Source: Halopseudomonas pertucinogena (GTDB taxonomy: Bacteria > Pseudomonadota > Gammaproteobacteria > Pseudomonadales > Pseudomonadaceae). Taken from it: a DNA stretch of 64,000 nucleotides. The translations under genes and the position numbers were made by a program. How positions within the stretch are numbered: the stretch's first letter is position 1; every line of letters begins with the position of its first letter. Where the stretch lies: positions 240,255-304,254 of the forward strand of contig NZ_BMNN01000002.1 of assembly GCF_014646575.1 (NCBI RefSeq), given 5' to 3'. This document shows, one piece after another, positions 1 through 11,933 of the stretch. Below the pieces are notes generated by a model. It was given only the letters and a program-made list of their open reading frames with translations. It ran no database searches and was not told the DNA's origin.

Positions 1-2279
<2,279 letters not shown>

Positions 2280-2325
2280 ACGCGGTGGGCGTGAAGGGGC
2301 CGAACAGTCCGTGGGGTCCGAGCAG

Positions 2326-3189
2326 CTAGCGCCGCTGGCTCATGCGTTTGCGCTCGAATTCGGCGATGCGCTGGCGGTAGTGTTCGATGGTCTGGGCGGT
2401 GAGAACGCTGCGGTGCTCATCCTTCAGGTCGCCGCCCAGTTCCTGGGCCAGCTTGCGCGCGGAGGCGATCATCAGGTCCAGCGCCTGTTTGGGGTGGCGC
2501 GGGCCGGGCAGGCCCATGAAGAAGCTCACGGCACGCACATGGCTGTGTTCGAGTTCATCAGGGTTGAATATGCCGGGTTTGAGGGCGTTGGCCATGGAGA
2601 ACAGCACATCGCCGTTGCCGGTCATGCTTTCATGACGATGGAAGATGTTCATCTCACCGAAGCGAAGGCCACTCTCCATGATGCTCTGCAGCATGGCGCC
2701 GCCGGGGAAGCCTTCCTCGCTGCGCGCCACCACATTGATGATCAGTACCTCTTCAGGCGCCGCGGGCTCCCGGGCAGGGGCAGGCTCCGGCTCGGTTGTG
2801 GCGGTGGCGGTGGCGGTGATGGGCTCGGGCTCACGCTGTTTGCGCACGGCACGTTTGCGCTCGGGCTCCGGGGCGGGAGCAGCCACCGGTACCGGCTCGT
2901 CAAGATCCAGCCCTACCTGCTCGGGCTGATGCGCCGCGCTCGGCTCGGCTTCCTGCACACCAGAATCGAGGTCGCCAAAGGACGGCTCTTCCCGCTCGGC
3001 GCGCCCTACCACACGGACCGGCCCGAGCAGCTCGTCATGCTCGCCGCTGTCCGGCAGGTTCTTGAGATTGCGTTCCAGCTTGAACCGTATGCGCGAGCGG
3101 CCGCCCATGCGCCTCCAGCCATCAAAAAGTATGCCCGCAATCACCAGAAGGCCAATAACGATCAGCCATTCACGCAAACCAAAATCCAT
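2326..3189 (-). CDS. zipA: Cell division protein ZipA
   Basis: Membrane anchor for the FtsZ ring. The 287-residue protein starts with a single transmembrane segment (residues about 6-25, LREWLIVIGLLVIAGILFD). A charged region and a long Glu/Pro/Ala-rich linker (about 60-145, with EPEPERKRAV) follow. The C-terminal FtsZ-binding domain (about 147-280) contains FPGGAMLQSIMESGLRFGEM and the typical GDVLFSMANALKPGIF. It lies between smc and ligA, the usual order in Pseudomonas. The protein ends in a basic tail (FERKRMSQRR). Confidence 0.95.
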   Translation of the reverse strand: MDFGLREWLIVIGLLVIAGILFDGWRRMGGRSRIRFKLERNLKNLPDSGEHDELLGPVRVVGRAEREEPSFGDLDSGVQEAEPSAAHQPEQVGLDLDEPVPVAAPAPEPERKRAVRKQREPEPITATATATTEPEPAPAREPAAPEEVLIINVVARSEEGFPGGAMLQSIMESGLRFGEMNIFHRHESMTGNGDVLFSMANALKPGIFNPDELEHSHVRAVSFFMGLPGPRHPKQALDLMIASARKLAQELGGDLKDEHRSVLTAQTIEHYRQRIAEFERKRMSQRR

Positions 3190-3269
3190 GAATATCGTGT
3201 TCCCGTCTGTTATGCCTTAGCCCGCGTACGACAGTACCATGGCTGCATGGCACTTTGCACCGGGCGATT

Positions 3270-6200
3270 CTACACCTCTGCCAGCGCAGCCGCCTCTTCG
3301 ACATTGACTGTGACAAGCCGTGAGCACCCAGGTTCATGCATGGTCACCCCCATCAGCTGGTCCGCCATTTCCATGGCGATCTTGTTGTGGGTGATATAGA
3401 TGAACTGCACCTTGTCCGACATCTCCTTCACCATGCGCGCATAGCGACCGACGTTGGCGTCGTCCAGCGGGGCGTCCACTTCGTCCAGCATGCAGAAAGG
3501 TGCTGGATTCAGCTTGAAGATGGAGAACACCAGGGCGATGGCCGTCAGCGCCTTCTCGCCCCCTGAGAGCAGATGAATGGTGCTGTTCTTCTTGCCCGGC
3601 GGACGCGCCATGATGGTCACACCGGTATCGAGCAGGTCATCGCCGGTCAATTCCAGCCAGGCGCTGCCGCCACCGAACACCTTCGGGAACAGCTCTTGCA
3701 AACTGCCGTTAACCTTGTCGAAGGTATCCTTGAAACGACTGCGGGTTTCCCGGTCGATCTTGCGGATGACCTGCTCCAGCGTCTCCAGCGCCTCTTCCAG
3801 GTCGGCATTCTGTGCATCCAGATAGCGCTTGCGTTCGGATTGCTGTTCGTATTCCTCGATGGCGGCGAGGTTGATGGCGCCCAGGCGCTGGATCTGGGTG
3901 TCCAGGCGCGCCAGCTGCTGCTCCCATTCGGTCTCGGTGGCTCCCTCGGGCAGAGTGGCGATCACGCCGTTCAGGTCGTAGCCGGCTTCCAGCAGCTGCT
4001 CCTGCAGCCCTTGACGACGGGTCTGCATGTCCCGAGCCAGCAGACGCTGTTCGTCGAGCTGGCCCCGGATGACCTGCGCCTGCTGTTCGGCCTGGTTGCG
4101 GCGGCGGTCCTGCTCGCGCATCTGCTGGTCGACCTGCTCAAGCGCCTGGCGGGCAACGCCCAGATCCTGCTCGGCCTGCACCCGGCGCTCAAGCAGCTCT
4201 TCCAGCTCGAAGCGCTGATCCTCTTCCGGCCCCTGGGCCTCTTCCAGCTGCATCTGCAGCTGCGCGCGGCGCTCGGCCAGGCGTTCGGCCTGCGCCTTCA
4301 GCCGCTCCAGCCCCTGGCTGGTGGAATCTATCTGGGCTCGCAATGATTGCACACGCAGCGCAAGCTGGTGGGCACGGTCTCGGTTCTGCCGCGATTGCTG
4401 GCGGGCGGCTTCCAGCTGTTCTCGCACCTGCTCGCGTTGGGCGGTGAGTTCTTCCCTGCGGGCGCTGTCCTCGGCCATGCGATCCAGCGCGTGCTGCAAC
4501 ATCAGGCGGGATTCGCCGAGCTGTTCAAGCTCGTCGCTGCGCTGGGCGCGGATGTCTTCAAGGTCGGCCTGGATGCGCTCGCGGCGCGCGTGGATCTGTT
4601 CCAGTCGCACCTGACGGGCAGAACTCTGCGCCTTGAGCTCGCCCTGCTCCCGGCCGATCCGGGCCAGGCTCTGCTGCAGCCCATCGCGTTGCTGCTCCAA
4701 CTGGTGAATGCGCTCGCGCAACGTGGCGATTCGCTCTTCGTCGGCAGCCAGCTGCTCCTGCTGCAGCTCCAGACCGGCCTGCAGCTCCTGGATCTCCTGC
4801 TGCCGCGCCAGCACGCCCGACTCCTGCTCGGCGCCGGCCCGGTAGCGCAGCCAGTTGCGACCAAGCCAGTGGCCCGCCGGGGTAACCAGAGATTCATGAT
4901 CGGCCAGCGTGCCGCGCAGGGCCAGTGCCTGCTGTAGATCACTAGCCGTCCGCACACTGGCCAGCCAGGGCGACAGGTCCAGTGCCGATCGAACCTTGCT
5001 CAGCAGCGATTCAGCGGCCGTAGAGGATGCCGCTCCGGCATCCGCTCTGCCAATCAGCCGGAGCTCGCCCTGCTCGAAGCCATCGATCATCTCTGCGATG
5101 CCTTCCAGGCTGTCCAGACTGACTGCCTGAAGGTCCGCCGCCAGCACCGCTTCGACCGCCTGCTCCCAGCCCGGCTCAACCTGCAGCTGGGCAGCCAGCA
5201 CCTCGGCATTCTCCAGACCCTGCTCGCGCAGCCACTGCTGGACGCCGGCGCCCTGATCCAGAGCTGCCTGCTGCAGGGCTTCGAGAGAGGCCAGACGGCC
5301 GCCGTGACGCTGATACTCGCCGCGACGGATATCCAGTTCCTGGCTCAGCGCGGCAAGGCTGTCACGCTCCTGCTGCAGGTGGTCGACGACGTCATCCAGT
5401 TGCTGCTGGTCGGTCTCGCTGCGCAGCTCCAGCTCGGCAAGCTGCTCGGCCAGTTCCGCTACCTCGTCCTCCAGCCCGTCGGCAAACAGGCCGGCGCCCT
5501 CCTCTTCCAGCCGCTGGATGCGCTCACCGAAACGCTCGACGCTCTGCTCCAGATGACGGATGCGCGACTGTTCCACCTCCGCCTGCTGACGCGGTTCATT
5601 GGCCTGCAGGTTGAACTCGTCCCAGGCGCTCTGCCACTGCTGCATGGCCTCTTCGGCCGCCAGGGTGGCCACAGCAGTGTCTTCATCGGCCGCGCCGGCC
5701 ATCTCGAGCTCGGGCTCGGCCTGGGCGAGCTCGGCACTGAGATCAGCCAGCAGCGCCTGATCCTGGGTCAGGTGACTCTGGGCCTCCTGCCAGGCCTGTT
5801 CGGTCTGCTGCAGATCTTCCTGCAGCTGGCGCTGGCGGTCGCGGCTGAACTGCAGGGTCTGCTCGATGCGACTGATATCAGCGCCGATGCTGTAGTAGCG
5901 GGCCTGCACCTGATTGAAGCTGTCGTTCAGCTCGGTGTGCCGGTCGCGCTGCTTCTCGATCTCGCTGTCGGCGTTGCGCTGGTCGGCAATGATGGCTTCC
6001 AGCGCCACTTCCAGGCTGCGCACCTGATGCTCGCGCTCGCTGGTGCGGGCATCCAGCGTCTGCCAGCGCAGGGCCTGCAGCTGGGCCTTGAGGTGGCGCT
6101 CATCGGCCTTCCACGCCTTGTATTTTTCCGCCGCCTGGGCCTGGCGGTGCAGATGAGCGAGCTGACGTTCGAGCTCCTCGCGCAGGTCGGTGAGGCGTTC

Positions 6201-6773
6201 CAGGTTTTCATGGGTGCGGCGGATGCGGTTCTCGGTTTCCCGGCGGCGTTCCTTGTATTTGGAGATACCCGCGGCCTCTTCCATGAACAGCCGCAGCTCG
6301 TCGGGCTTGGCCTCGATGAGTTTTGAAATCATGCCCTGCTCGATGATTGAGTAGCTGCGCGGCCCCAGGCCGGTTCCAAGGAAGATGTCGGTGATATCCC
6401 GCCGGCGGCACTTGGTGCCATTGAGAAAGTACTGGTTCTGGGCGTCCCGGGTTACCCTGCGGCGAATGGAGATCTCGCTGTAACCCGCATACTCGCCCTG
6501 CAGGGTGCCGGCGCTGTTGTCGAATACCAGCTCGATCGACGCCTGGCCCACCGGCTTTCGGGTATTGGAGCCATTGAAGATGACATCGGTCATCGACTCG
6601 CCACGCAGGTTCTTCGCCGAGCTTTCGCCCATCACCCAGCGTACCGCATCAATGATGTTGGACTTGCCACAGCCGTTCGGCCCCACCACAGCCGCCATGT
6701 TGCTGGGAAAGTGAACGGTGGTCGGGTCGACAAACGACTTGAAGCCGGCCAGCTTGATGCATTTCAATCGCAT
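3270..6773 (-). CDS. smc: Chromosome segregation protein SMC
   Basis: Structural maintenance of chromosomes ATPase that compacts and helps segregate the chromosome with ScpA/ScpB. At 1167 residues it is full length. Walker A is GPNGCGKS at 31-38. Two long Gln/Glu/Arg-rich coiled coils flank a hinge at about 500-660. The C-terminal ATPase half carries the signature LSGGEKAL at 1069 and Walker B CMLDEVDAPLDD with the catalytic Glu at 1098. The start ATG (MRLKCIKLAGFKSFVDPT) is the family's conserved N-terminus. First gene of smc-zipA-ligA. SMC rather than MukB is normal for Pseudomonas. Confidence 0.98.
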   Translation of the reverse strand: MRLKCIKLAGFKSFVDPTTVHFPSNMAAVVGPNGCGKSNIIDAVRWVMGESSAKNLRGESMTDVIFNGSNTRKPVGQASIELVFDNSAGTLQGEYAGYSEISIRRRVTRDAQNQYFLNGTKCRRRDITDIFLGTGLGPRSYSIIEQGMISKLIEAKPDELRLFMEEAAGISKYKERRRETENRIRRTHENLERLTDLREELERQLAHLHRQAQAAEKYKAWKADERHLKAQLQALRWQTLDARTSEREHQVRSLEVALEAIIADQRNADSEIEKQRDRHTELNDSFNQVQARYYSIGADISRIEQTLQFSRDRQRQLQEDLQQTEQAWQEAQSHLTQDQALLADLSAELAQAEPELEMAGAADEDTAVATLAAEEAMQQWQSAWDEFNLQANEPRQQAEVEQSRIRHLEQSVERFGERIQRLEEEGAGLFADGLEDEVAELAEQLAELELRSETDQQQLDDVVDHLQQERDSLAALSQELDIRRGEYQRHGGRLASLEALQQAALDQGAGVQQWLREQGLENAEVLAAQLQVEPGWEQAVEAVLAADLQAVSLDSLEGIAEMIDGFEQGELRLIGRADAGAASSTAAESLLSKVRSALDLSPWLASVRTASDLQQALALRGTLADHESLVTPAGHWLGRNWLRYRAGAEQESGVLARQQEIQELQAGLELQQEQLAADEERIATLRERIHQLEQQRDGLQQSLARIGREQGELKAQSSARQVRLEQIHARRERIQADLEDIRAQRSDELEQLGESRLMLQHALDRMAEDSARREELTAQREQVREQLEAARQQSRQNRDRAHQLALRVQSLRAQIDSTSQGLERLKAQAERLAERRAQLQMQLEEAQGPEEDQRFELEELLERRVQAEQDLGVARQALEQVDQQMREQDRRRNQAEQQAQVIRGQLDEQRLLARDMQTRRQGLQEQLLEAGYDLNGVIATLPEGATETEWEQQLARLDTQIQRLGAINLAAIEEYEQQSERKRYLDAQNADLEEALETLEQVIRKIDRETRSRFKDTFDKVNGSLQELFPKVFGGGSAWLELTGDDLLDTGVTIMARPPGKKNSTIHLLSGGEKALTAIALVFSIFKLNPAPFCMLDEVDAPLDDANVGRYARMVKEMSDKVQFIYITHNKIAMEMADQLMGVTMHEPGCSRLVTVNVEEAAALAEV

Positions 6774-7012
6774 TGAATGGGTCTTTCCTTGGGCGAAGCA
6801 GCCATGAAAGCTGCCTTTTTACCCCCTATGCCCTGCAAAGAGAAGCCCCGCATAAAAATCCGCCCCTGTCTACTAGACTAAAAGCGCGGCACCACTGTGG
6901 TTTTATACCAGCCGAGTCCGGCACAATTTCCCGCTTGCTGAAAAGTGCAGCATGCGGGAGGCGCTGTGCCCTCTGCTCTGCCGGATTTCAATCCCTGATA
7001 CGGAACTTTTAG

Positions 7013-8464
7013 ATGCTTGAACTCGATAACACCCAACCCAGCGGCATTCCCGTCACACGGATAGTCGGTCTGCTGGTGGGCATTGCCCTTCTTCTGGCGA
7101 CACTTGTCCTGCCTGCGCCCAGCGGCATGAGCGATGCGGCCTGGAAGGCAGCCGGGCTGATGTTCCTGCTGGCGGCCTGGTGGTCAACCGAGGCAATTCC
7201 GATCCCGGCCACCTCCCTGGTGCCTATCGTGCTGGTTCCTGCCCTCGGTCTGGGCACCGTGGCGCAGGCGACCTCGCCCTATGCCAACCCCATCATATTC
7301 CTGTTCATGGGCGGGTTCGTGCTGGGTCTGGCAATGCAGCGGTGGCATCTGCACAAGCGCATCGCCCTCACCGTGCTGCTGGCGGTGGGCAGCAAGCCCA
7401 GCCATCAGATCGGCGGGTTCATGATTGCCACCGCCTTCCTCAGCATGTGGGTCAGCAACACCGCCACTGCCATCATGATGCTGCCCATTGGCCTGTCAGT
7501 GGTCAGCATGTATGAAAGCGAACAGCCCGAGGCCGTGCGCAAGTATGCAGTGGCCCTGTTGCTGGGTATTGCCTATGCCGCCAGCATCGGTGGTATAGGC
7601 ACATTGATCGGCACCCCGCCAAACGCGCTGCTCGCGGGCTTTCTGGCCAGTGAATACGACATCCAGATCGGCTTCGGCCAATGGATGCTGCTTGGCGTGC
7701 CGATTTCCCTGACCATGCTGCTGGTGGTCTGGGCCATGCTCGCACGCAGGGATTTTGGTCTCGCCGGCACTAACAGCCGTGACCTGCTGCGTCAGCAGCT
7801 GGCTGATCTCGGCCCCATGAGTCGCGGAGAAAAGCTGGTCGCCGTCGTGTTCCTGCTGACCGCCGCGGCCTGGATCTTCCAGCCGGTACTGTCCAATACC
7901 TTCCCCTGGTTGAACGACACCGTGATTGCCATCGCCTCGGCGATCATCATGTTCATGATTCCAGTGAATCTGAAGAAGCGCGAGTTCCTCATGACCTGGG
8001 AAAGCGCGTCGGTCATGCCCTGGGGCGTCCTTCTGCTGTTTGGCGGCGGGCTGTCACTGGCAGCAGCGATCAGCTCCTCGGGGCTGGCTGTATGGATTGC
8101 CGAGAGTCTGGGCATATTCGGCACCCTGCCGGTGCTGGTAATGGTGCTGTTGATCACCTCGGTGATCCTGTTCCTGACCGAGGTCACCAGCAACACGGCC
8201 ACCGCTGCCGCCTTCCTGCCACTGGTTGGCGCGCTGGCGCTGGCTCAGGACGTATCACCGCTGCTGTACGCGGTACCTGCTGCGGTAGCCGCCAGCTGCG
8301 CCTTCATGATGCCGGTCGCCACGCCGCCCAACGCCATCGTGTTCGGCACCGGGCACATGAAGATCAGCGACATGATCAACGCCGGGTTCAAGCTGAACCT
8401 CGCCGGCGTGGCCATTGTCGGCATCATGGCGTACTACCTGATGTTCTGGGTGTTCGGACTCTGA
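7013..8464 (+). CDS. SLC13/DASS family sodium:dicarboxylate or sulfate symporter
   Basis: Inner-membrane secondary transporter of 483 residues with about a dozen hydrophobic segments. The two inverted halves of the divalent anion:sodium symporter family show as paired SNT motifs, SNTATAIMMLP at 148 and SNTATAAAFLP at 393, which bind sodium and substrate. The conserved VATPPNAIVFG follows at about 433. Substrate (C4-dicarboxylate, citrate, sulfate) cannot be read from sequence. It is transcribed away from smc and meets the ABC exporter gene head-on at a shared terminator, so it is probably monocistronic. Confidence 0.85.
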   Translation: MLELDNTQPSGIPVTRIVGLLVGIALLLATLVLPAPSGMSDAAWKAAGLMFLLAAWWSTEAIPIPATSLVPIVLVPALGLGTVAQATSPYANPIIFLFMGGFVLGLAMQRWHLHKRIALTVLLAVGSKPSHQIGGFMIATAFLSMWVSNTATAIMMLPIGLSVVSMYESEQPEAVRKYAVALLLGIAYAASIGGIGTLIGTPPNALLAGFLASEYDIQIGFGQWMLLGVPISLTMLLVVWAMLARRDFGLAGTNSRDLLRQQLADLGPMSRGEKLVAVVFLLTAAAWIFQPVLSNTFPWLNDTVIAIASAIIMFMIPVNLKKREFLMTWESASVMPWGVLLLFGGGLSLAAAISSSGLAVWIAESLGIFGTLPVLVMVLLITSVILFLTEVTSNTATAAAFLPLVGALALAQDVSPLLYAVPAAVAASCAFMMPVATPPNAIVFGTGHMKISDMINAGFKLNLAGVAIVGIMAYYLMFWVFGL

Positions 8465-8484
8465 GCCGAAACCTGCGTACCACC

Positions 8485-8515
8485 AAAAACCGCCGTACCT
8501 TACGGCGGTTTTTTT
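8485..8515. terminator. Bidirectional rho-independent terminator
   Basis: The stem ACCGCCGTA / TACGGCGGT with loop CCT is flanked by an A-run and a T-run, so it can stop transcription in both directions. It sits between the convergent DASS transporter and ABC exporter genes and overlaps the exporter's stop codon (8514-8516). Confidence 0.9.
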
Positions 8516-10313
8516 ATGGCAGCGGACTGTCCATATCGCTTGCACGCTGTTGCTCGGTCCATAGCCGGGCATAGGCGCCGTTGGCCGCAAGGAGCTGCTG
8601 GTGGCTGCCCTGCTCCACGATCCGGCCATGGTCCAGCACCAGAATCTGTTCCGCGTGAACGATGGTGGACAGGCGATGGGCAATGGCCAGGGTGGTGCGG
8701 CGAGCGGATACGAGGTTGAGGGCATCGAGGATTCGCCGTTCCGAGTGGGTATCCAGGGAGGCGGTGGCTTCGTCGAGGATGAGCACCGGCGGGTTCTTCA
8801 GCAGTACCCGGGCGATGGCTATGCGCTGCTTCTCGCCGCCGGAGAGCTTCAGCCCGCGCTCGCCTACCTGGGTATCCAACCCCTGCGGCAGACGCCGGAC
8901 GAAGTCTTCCAGCTGGGCCATGCGCAACGCCTGCCAGATCTCCTCTTCGCTGGCGCCGGGTCGACCATAGGCGATATTGAAGCCGATGGTATCGTTGAAC
9001 AGCACGGTATCCTGCGGCACAACACCGATGTGCTGGCGCAGGCTTTCCTGGCTGACGCTGCGGATGTCCTGCCCGTCGATACTGATGCTGCCGCCATCCA
9101 CGTCATAGAAGCGGAACAGCAAACGCGCCAGGGTAGACTTGCCAGCGCCGCTGGCACCTACCACCGCCAGCGTATGCCCCGCCGGGATGGTGAAGCTGAC
9201 CCCATGCAGGATCGGTCGATCCGCCTGATAGGCAAAGGCCACATCGTCGAAGCTGACGCTGCCTCCGCTGACCTCGAGTTCCGGCGCTGCCGGCAGGTCG
9301 CGCACCTTTACCGGCGCGTCCAGCAGGCCGAACAGCCGCTCGATGTTGATAAGCGCCTCGCGGATCTCGCGGTAGATGAAGCCGAGGAAGTTGAGTGGGA
9401 TAAACAGCTGGATCATGTAGGCATTGATCATCACCAGCTCGCCCAGGGTCATGGCGCCACTGGCGACCTGATTGGCGGCCATGACCATCAGCAGTGTCAC
9501 CGAGCCGGCAATGATCAAGGCCTGACCCGAATTCAGCGCGGCCAGTGACAGCCGACTCTTCATCCGCGCCGATTCCCAGCCCTCCAGATGCTCATCGTAC
9601 TGGCGGGCCTCGAACTGCTCGTTGCCGAAGTACTTGACCGTTTCGTAGTTCAGCAGGCTGTCCACGGCTCGGGTATTTGAGCGGTTGTCGAGTTTGTTGG
9701 TCTCGCGCACGAAGCGGTTGCGCCACTCGGTGAAACTGATGGTGAACAGGCCGTAGAGCACCACCGAACCCAGTACCGCAAGAGCGTACATCGGGCTGAA
9801 GTTGATCAGCAGGATCCCCGCGATCAGCGCGATTTCCAGCAGGGTCGGGATAATGTTGAACACCATGAAGCGCAGCAGAAAGCTGATGCCGCTGGTGCCG
9901 CGCTCGATATCCCGGGCCAGGCCACCTGTGCGCCGGGAAAGATGAAATCCCAGATCCAGCCGATGCAGGTGTTCGAACACCTTCAACGAGATGCGCCGCA
10001 TGGCGCGCTCGGCGACCCGGGCGAACACCGCGTCACGCAGCTCGGAGAAGAACACGGTGGCAAAGCGCAGCAGCCCGTAACCGACCAGCAGCGCCACAGG
10101 CACCAGCACCAGCGCGTCGGTAGCGTTCTCGAAGTGCTCGACAATCAGCTTGAGCGCCCAGGGCACCGCCACACCGGCGACCTTGGCCAGGATCAGACAG
10201 GCCATGGCCAGCATCACCCGGCCAGGGAATTCGCTCAGATAAGGCAGCAGACTGCGGATGATCCGCCAGTTGACCGGACCACCCGCATAGGAGTTATCAC
10301 TTCTTGGGCGCAC
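8514..10313 (-). CDS. Atm1/HMT1-type ABC exporter (fused permease and ATPase)
   Basis: Half-size ABC exporter of 599 residues that would act as a homodimer in the inner membrane. Six transmembrane helices lie at about 30-320, then a nucleotide-binding domain with Walker A GASGAGKS (386-393), signature LSGGEKQR and Walker B LILDEATASLD. The segment NYETVKYFGNE (222-232) is characteristic of the Atm1 branch, whose characterised members export glutathione-linked sulfur or metal species. The start is a GTG ending at 10313, supported by GAGG six bases upstream. It ends inside the terminator shared with the DASS transporter. Substrate is inferred from family only. Confidence 0.87.
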   Translation of the reverse strand: MRPRSDNSYAGGPVNWRIIRSLLPYLSEFPGRVMLAMACLILAKVAGVAVPWALKLIVEHFENATDALVLVPVALLVGYGLLRFATVFFSELRDAVFARVAERAMRRISLKVFEHLHRLDLGFHLSRRTGGLARDIERGTSGISFLLRFMVFNIIPTLLEIALIAGILLINFSPMYALAVLGSVVLYGLFTISFTEWRNRFVRETNKLDNRSNTRAVDSLLNYETVKYFGNEQFEARQYDEHLEGWESARMKSRLSLAALNSGQALIIAGSVTLLMVMAANQVASGAMTLGELVMINAYMIQLFIPLNFLGFIYREIREALINIERLFGLLDAPVKVRDLPAAPELEVSGGSVSFDDVAFAYQADRPILHGVSFTIPAGHTLAVVGASGAGKSTLARLLFRFYDVDGGSISIDGQDIRSVSQESLRQHIGVVPQDTVLFNDTIGFNIAYGRPGASEEEIWQALRMAQLEDFVRRLPQGLDTQVGERGLKLSGGEKQRIAIARVLLKNPPVLILDEATASLDTHSERRILDALNLVSARRTTLAIAHRLSTIVHAEQILVLDHGRIVEQGSHQQLLAANGAYARLWTEQQRASDMDSPLP

Positions 10314-10379
10314 TCATTACCTCGAAATGCCATTCAGCCGAGCCGGCAGTCTAGCATCCGGGGGGCATTGGACGCGCGC

Positions 10380-11771
10380 TCACCTCTCGCCTTGCAGGCC
10401 GCCCGCCACCGGCTCTATGACCTTGGCCTCATCGCTGGCGGGCCGCGGCGCGGTGTCCCAACCCACCAGCAGCAGCGTGGTGACAACACCGAACACCAGC
10501 CCCACCCAGGGTTCGAAGAACGCCAGCCCCGCCCCGATCATCAGCACCGCGCCGCGGGAAGCGTTGCTGGTGGGAATGGCCATTGCGATGTAGGCACAGG
10601 CGAAGCCGGTCAGCACCAGGGTCAGCGACAGGGCGATGCCCAGCAGCGGCTGCAGCCCGGTCAGCAACGGCAGGATGAAGAACAGGACAGGAATGCCCAT
10701 GCCGTAATAGGAGATCAGACCGCTGTGCAGGCTGTCCATGGCCTCCCGGCCCTGCTTCCAGCGCTGCACGATGATCACATGCACACCGGTCCACATCGCA
10801 CCCTGGGTGGGGAAGAAAGGTGCGATGAGCCCCATCAGCCCGTTGCGAATTGCCAGGGATACGTGTGACCGGGTCGGGTTGATCTCGATGTGGTCGTCAG
10901 GACGGCTTTTCTGCCCGTCGAGGATCATCTCGTTGCCGGTCACCAGATCACCGAACAGGATGATGTAGGTGATCAGCGCCAGCGGCATGGCCTCGACCAT
11001 CATGCCGATACTGGGAAAGCCGATGGCGAAGGGCGACATCTTGGCCCACATGTCCGCCACAGGCGGCACCAGAATGCCCCACTGGATGTCATAGCTGACC
11101 TCGCCGACCATCGGACCGACGATGGCCGCAACCAGAAAGCCCGGCAGCAACCCCAGCGCGGCGATCAGCGCGACCCAGCGGTATTTCTCCCGCCAGCGCT
11201 GCATGGGCAGGGAGAAGGCAAAGATCAGACAGACAGCGCAGGCCAGCCCGGTGGCAATCGGCTGCTGCAGCAGGAAGCGCTCGGCATCATCGATGAAGAC
11301 ACGCTTGAGCGCGGCCAGCGCGGCCCCGAGAATGATCCCGGCCTTCAGGGTTTCCGGCAGCCAGACGATGAACTTCCGACCCAGCCCGGTGACACCCAGA
11401 ACGAAGAGCAGCAGGGCAAAGTCCAGCGACAGCGCCGCCATTGCCTGCAGACGCAGGGTGGGGTCATCCCCCGCACCGATGGCGAACGCCAGAACCAGCG
11501 GCAGCGCTGGCGTCAGCCAGCCGGGCGCGTAGGGCTCGCCGAATATGATCAGCGCGGTGCTGAGAAGAATGGAGTGAATCATCGAGGCCGCAACCGCTTC
11601 CTCGAACGTCAGACCGAAGAACATGGTCATCAACGGGATCAGCGACAGGCCGGTGGCAGCGGCAATGAAGATGCCCTGCAGCAGTTCCGGCCAATACAAT
11701 CGCGTGTGATAGAACGGCAGGCGGAAGGTAAAGGGTCCCCAGCGCCAGCCTGGCAGTTCCGGTCTCGACAT
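10380..11771 (-). CDS. Multipass membrane transporter, NCS2-like (tentative)
   Basis: A hydrophobic protein of about 463 residues with roughly 12-14 membrane segments. I do not recognise a characterised homologue. The first helix pair (GLSLIPLMTMFFGLTFEEAV then FGEPYAPGWLTPALP) and the TSNASRGAVLMIGAGLAF segment near the C-terminus recall the nucleobase/ascorbate (NCS2, UraA) fold, but the canonical NCS2 motif is not clear. The ATG ending at 11771 is chosen because AAAGGAG lies six bases upstream; an ATG two codons earlier abuts that site. It has no obvious operon partner. Substrate unknown. Confidence 0.6.
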   Translation of the reverse strand: MSRPELPGWRWGPFTFRLPFYHTRLYWPELLQGIFIAAATGLSLIPLMTMFFGLTFEEAVAASMIHSILLSTALIIFGEPYAPGWLTPALPLVLAFAIGAGDDPTLRLQAMAALSLDFALLLFVLGVTGLGRKFIVWLPETLKAGIILGAALAALKRVFIDDAERFLLQQPIATGLACAVCLIFAFSLPMQRWREKYRWVALIAALGLLPGFLVAAIVGPMVGEVSYDIQWGILVPPVADMWAKMSPFAIGFPSIGMMVEAMPLALITYIILFGDLVTGNEMILDGQKSRPDDHIEINPTRSHVSLAIRNGLMGLIAPFFPTQGAMWTGVHVIIVQRWKQGREAMDSLHSGLISYYGMGIPVLFFILPLLTGLQPLLGIALSLTLVLTGFACAYIAMAIPTSNASRGAVLMIGAGLAFFEPWVGLVFGVVTTLLLVGWDTAPRPASDEAKVIEPVAGGLQGER

Positions 11772-11933
11772 GGTCATCTCCTTTGATCTCTTTGTTGTTG
11801 GTATTCGCGAGAGTATCAACCGTGGCCCGATGGCGCGCCAGCCGCCTCACCTCATATACATTCCCTGAATATCACCCATTCTGGCGAGCCGGTACGAGGG
11901 GGCTGGCCAAGCCACTGAAATGACCTGTTGCGC

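Noticed and set aside
6774-7012. 79-codon plus-strand frame between smc and the DASS transporter
   Set aside because: No ribosome-binding site or recognisable protein; the gap more likely holds the two divergent promoters.
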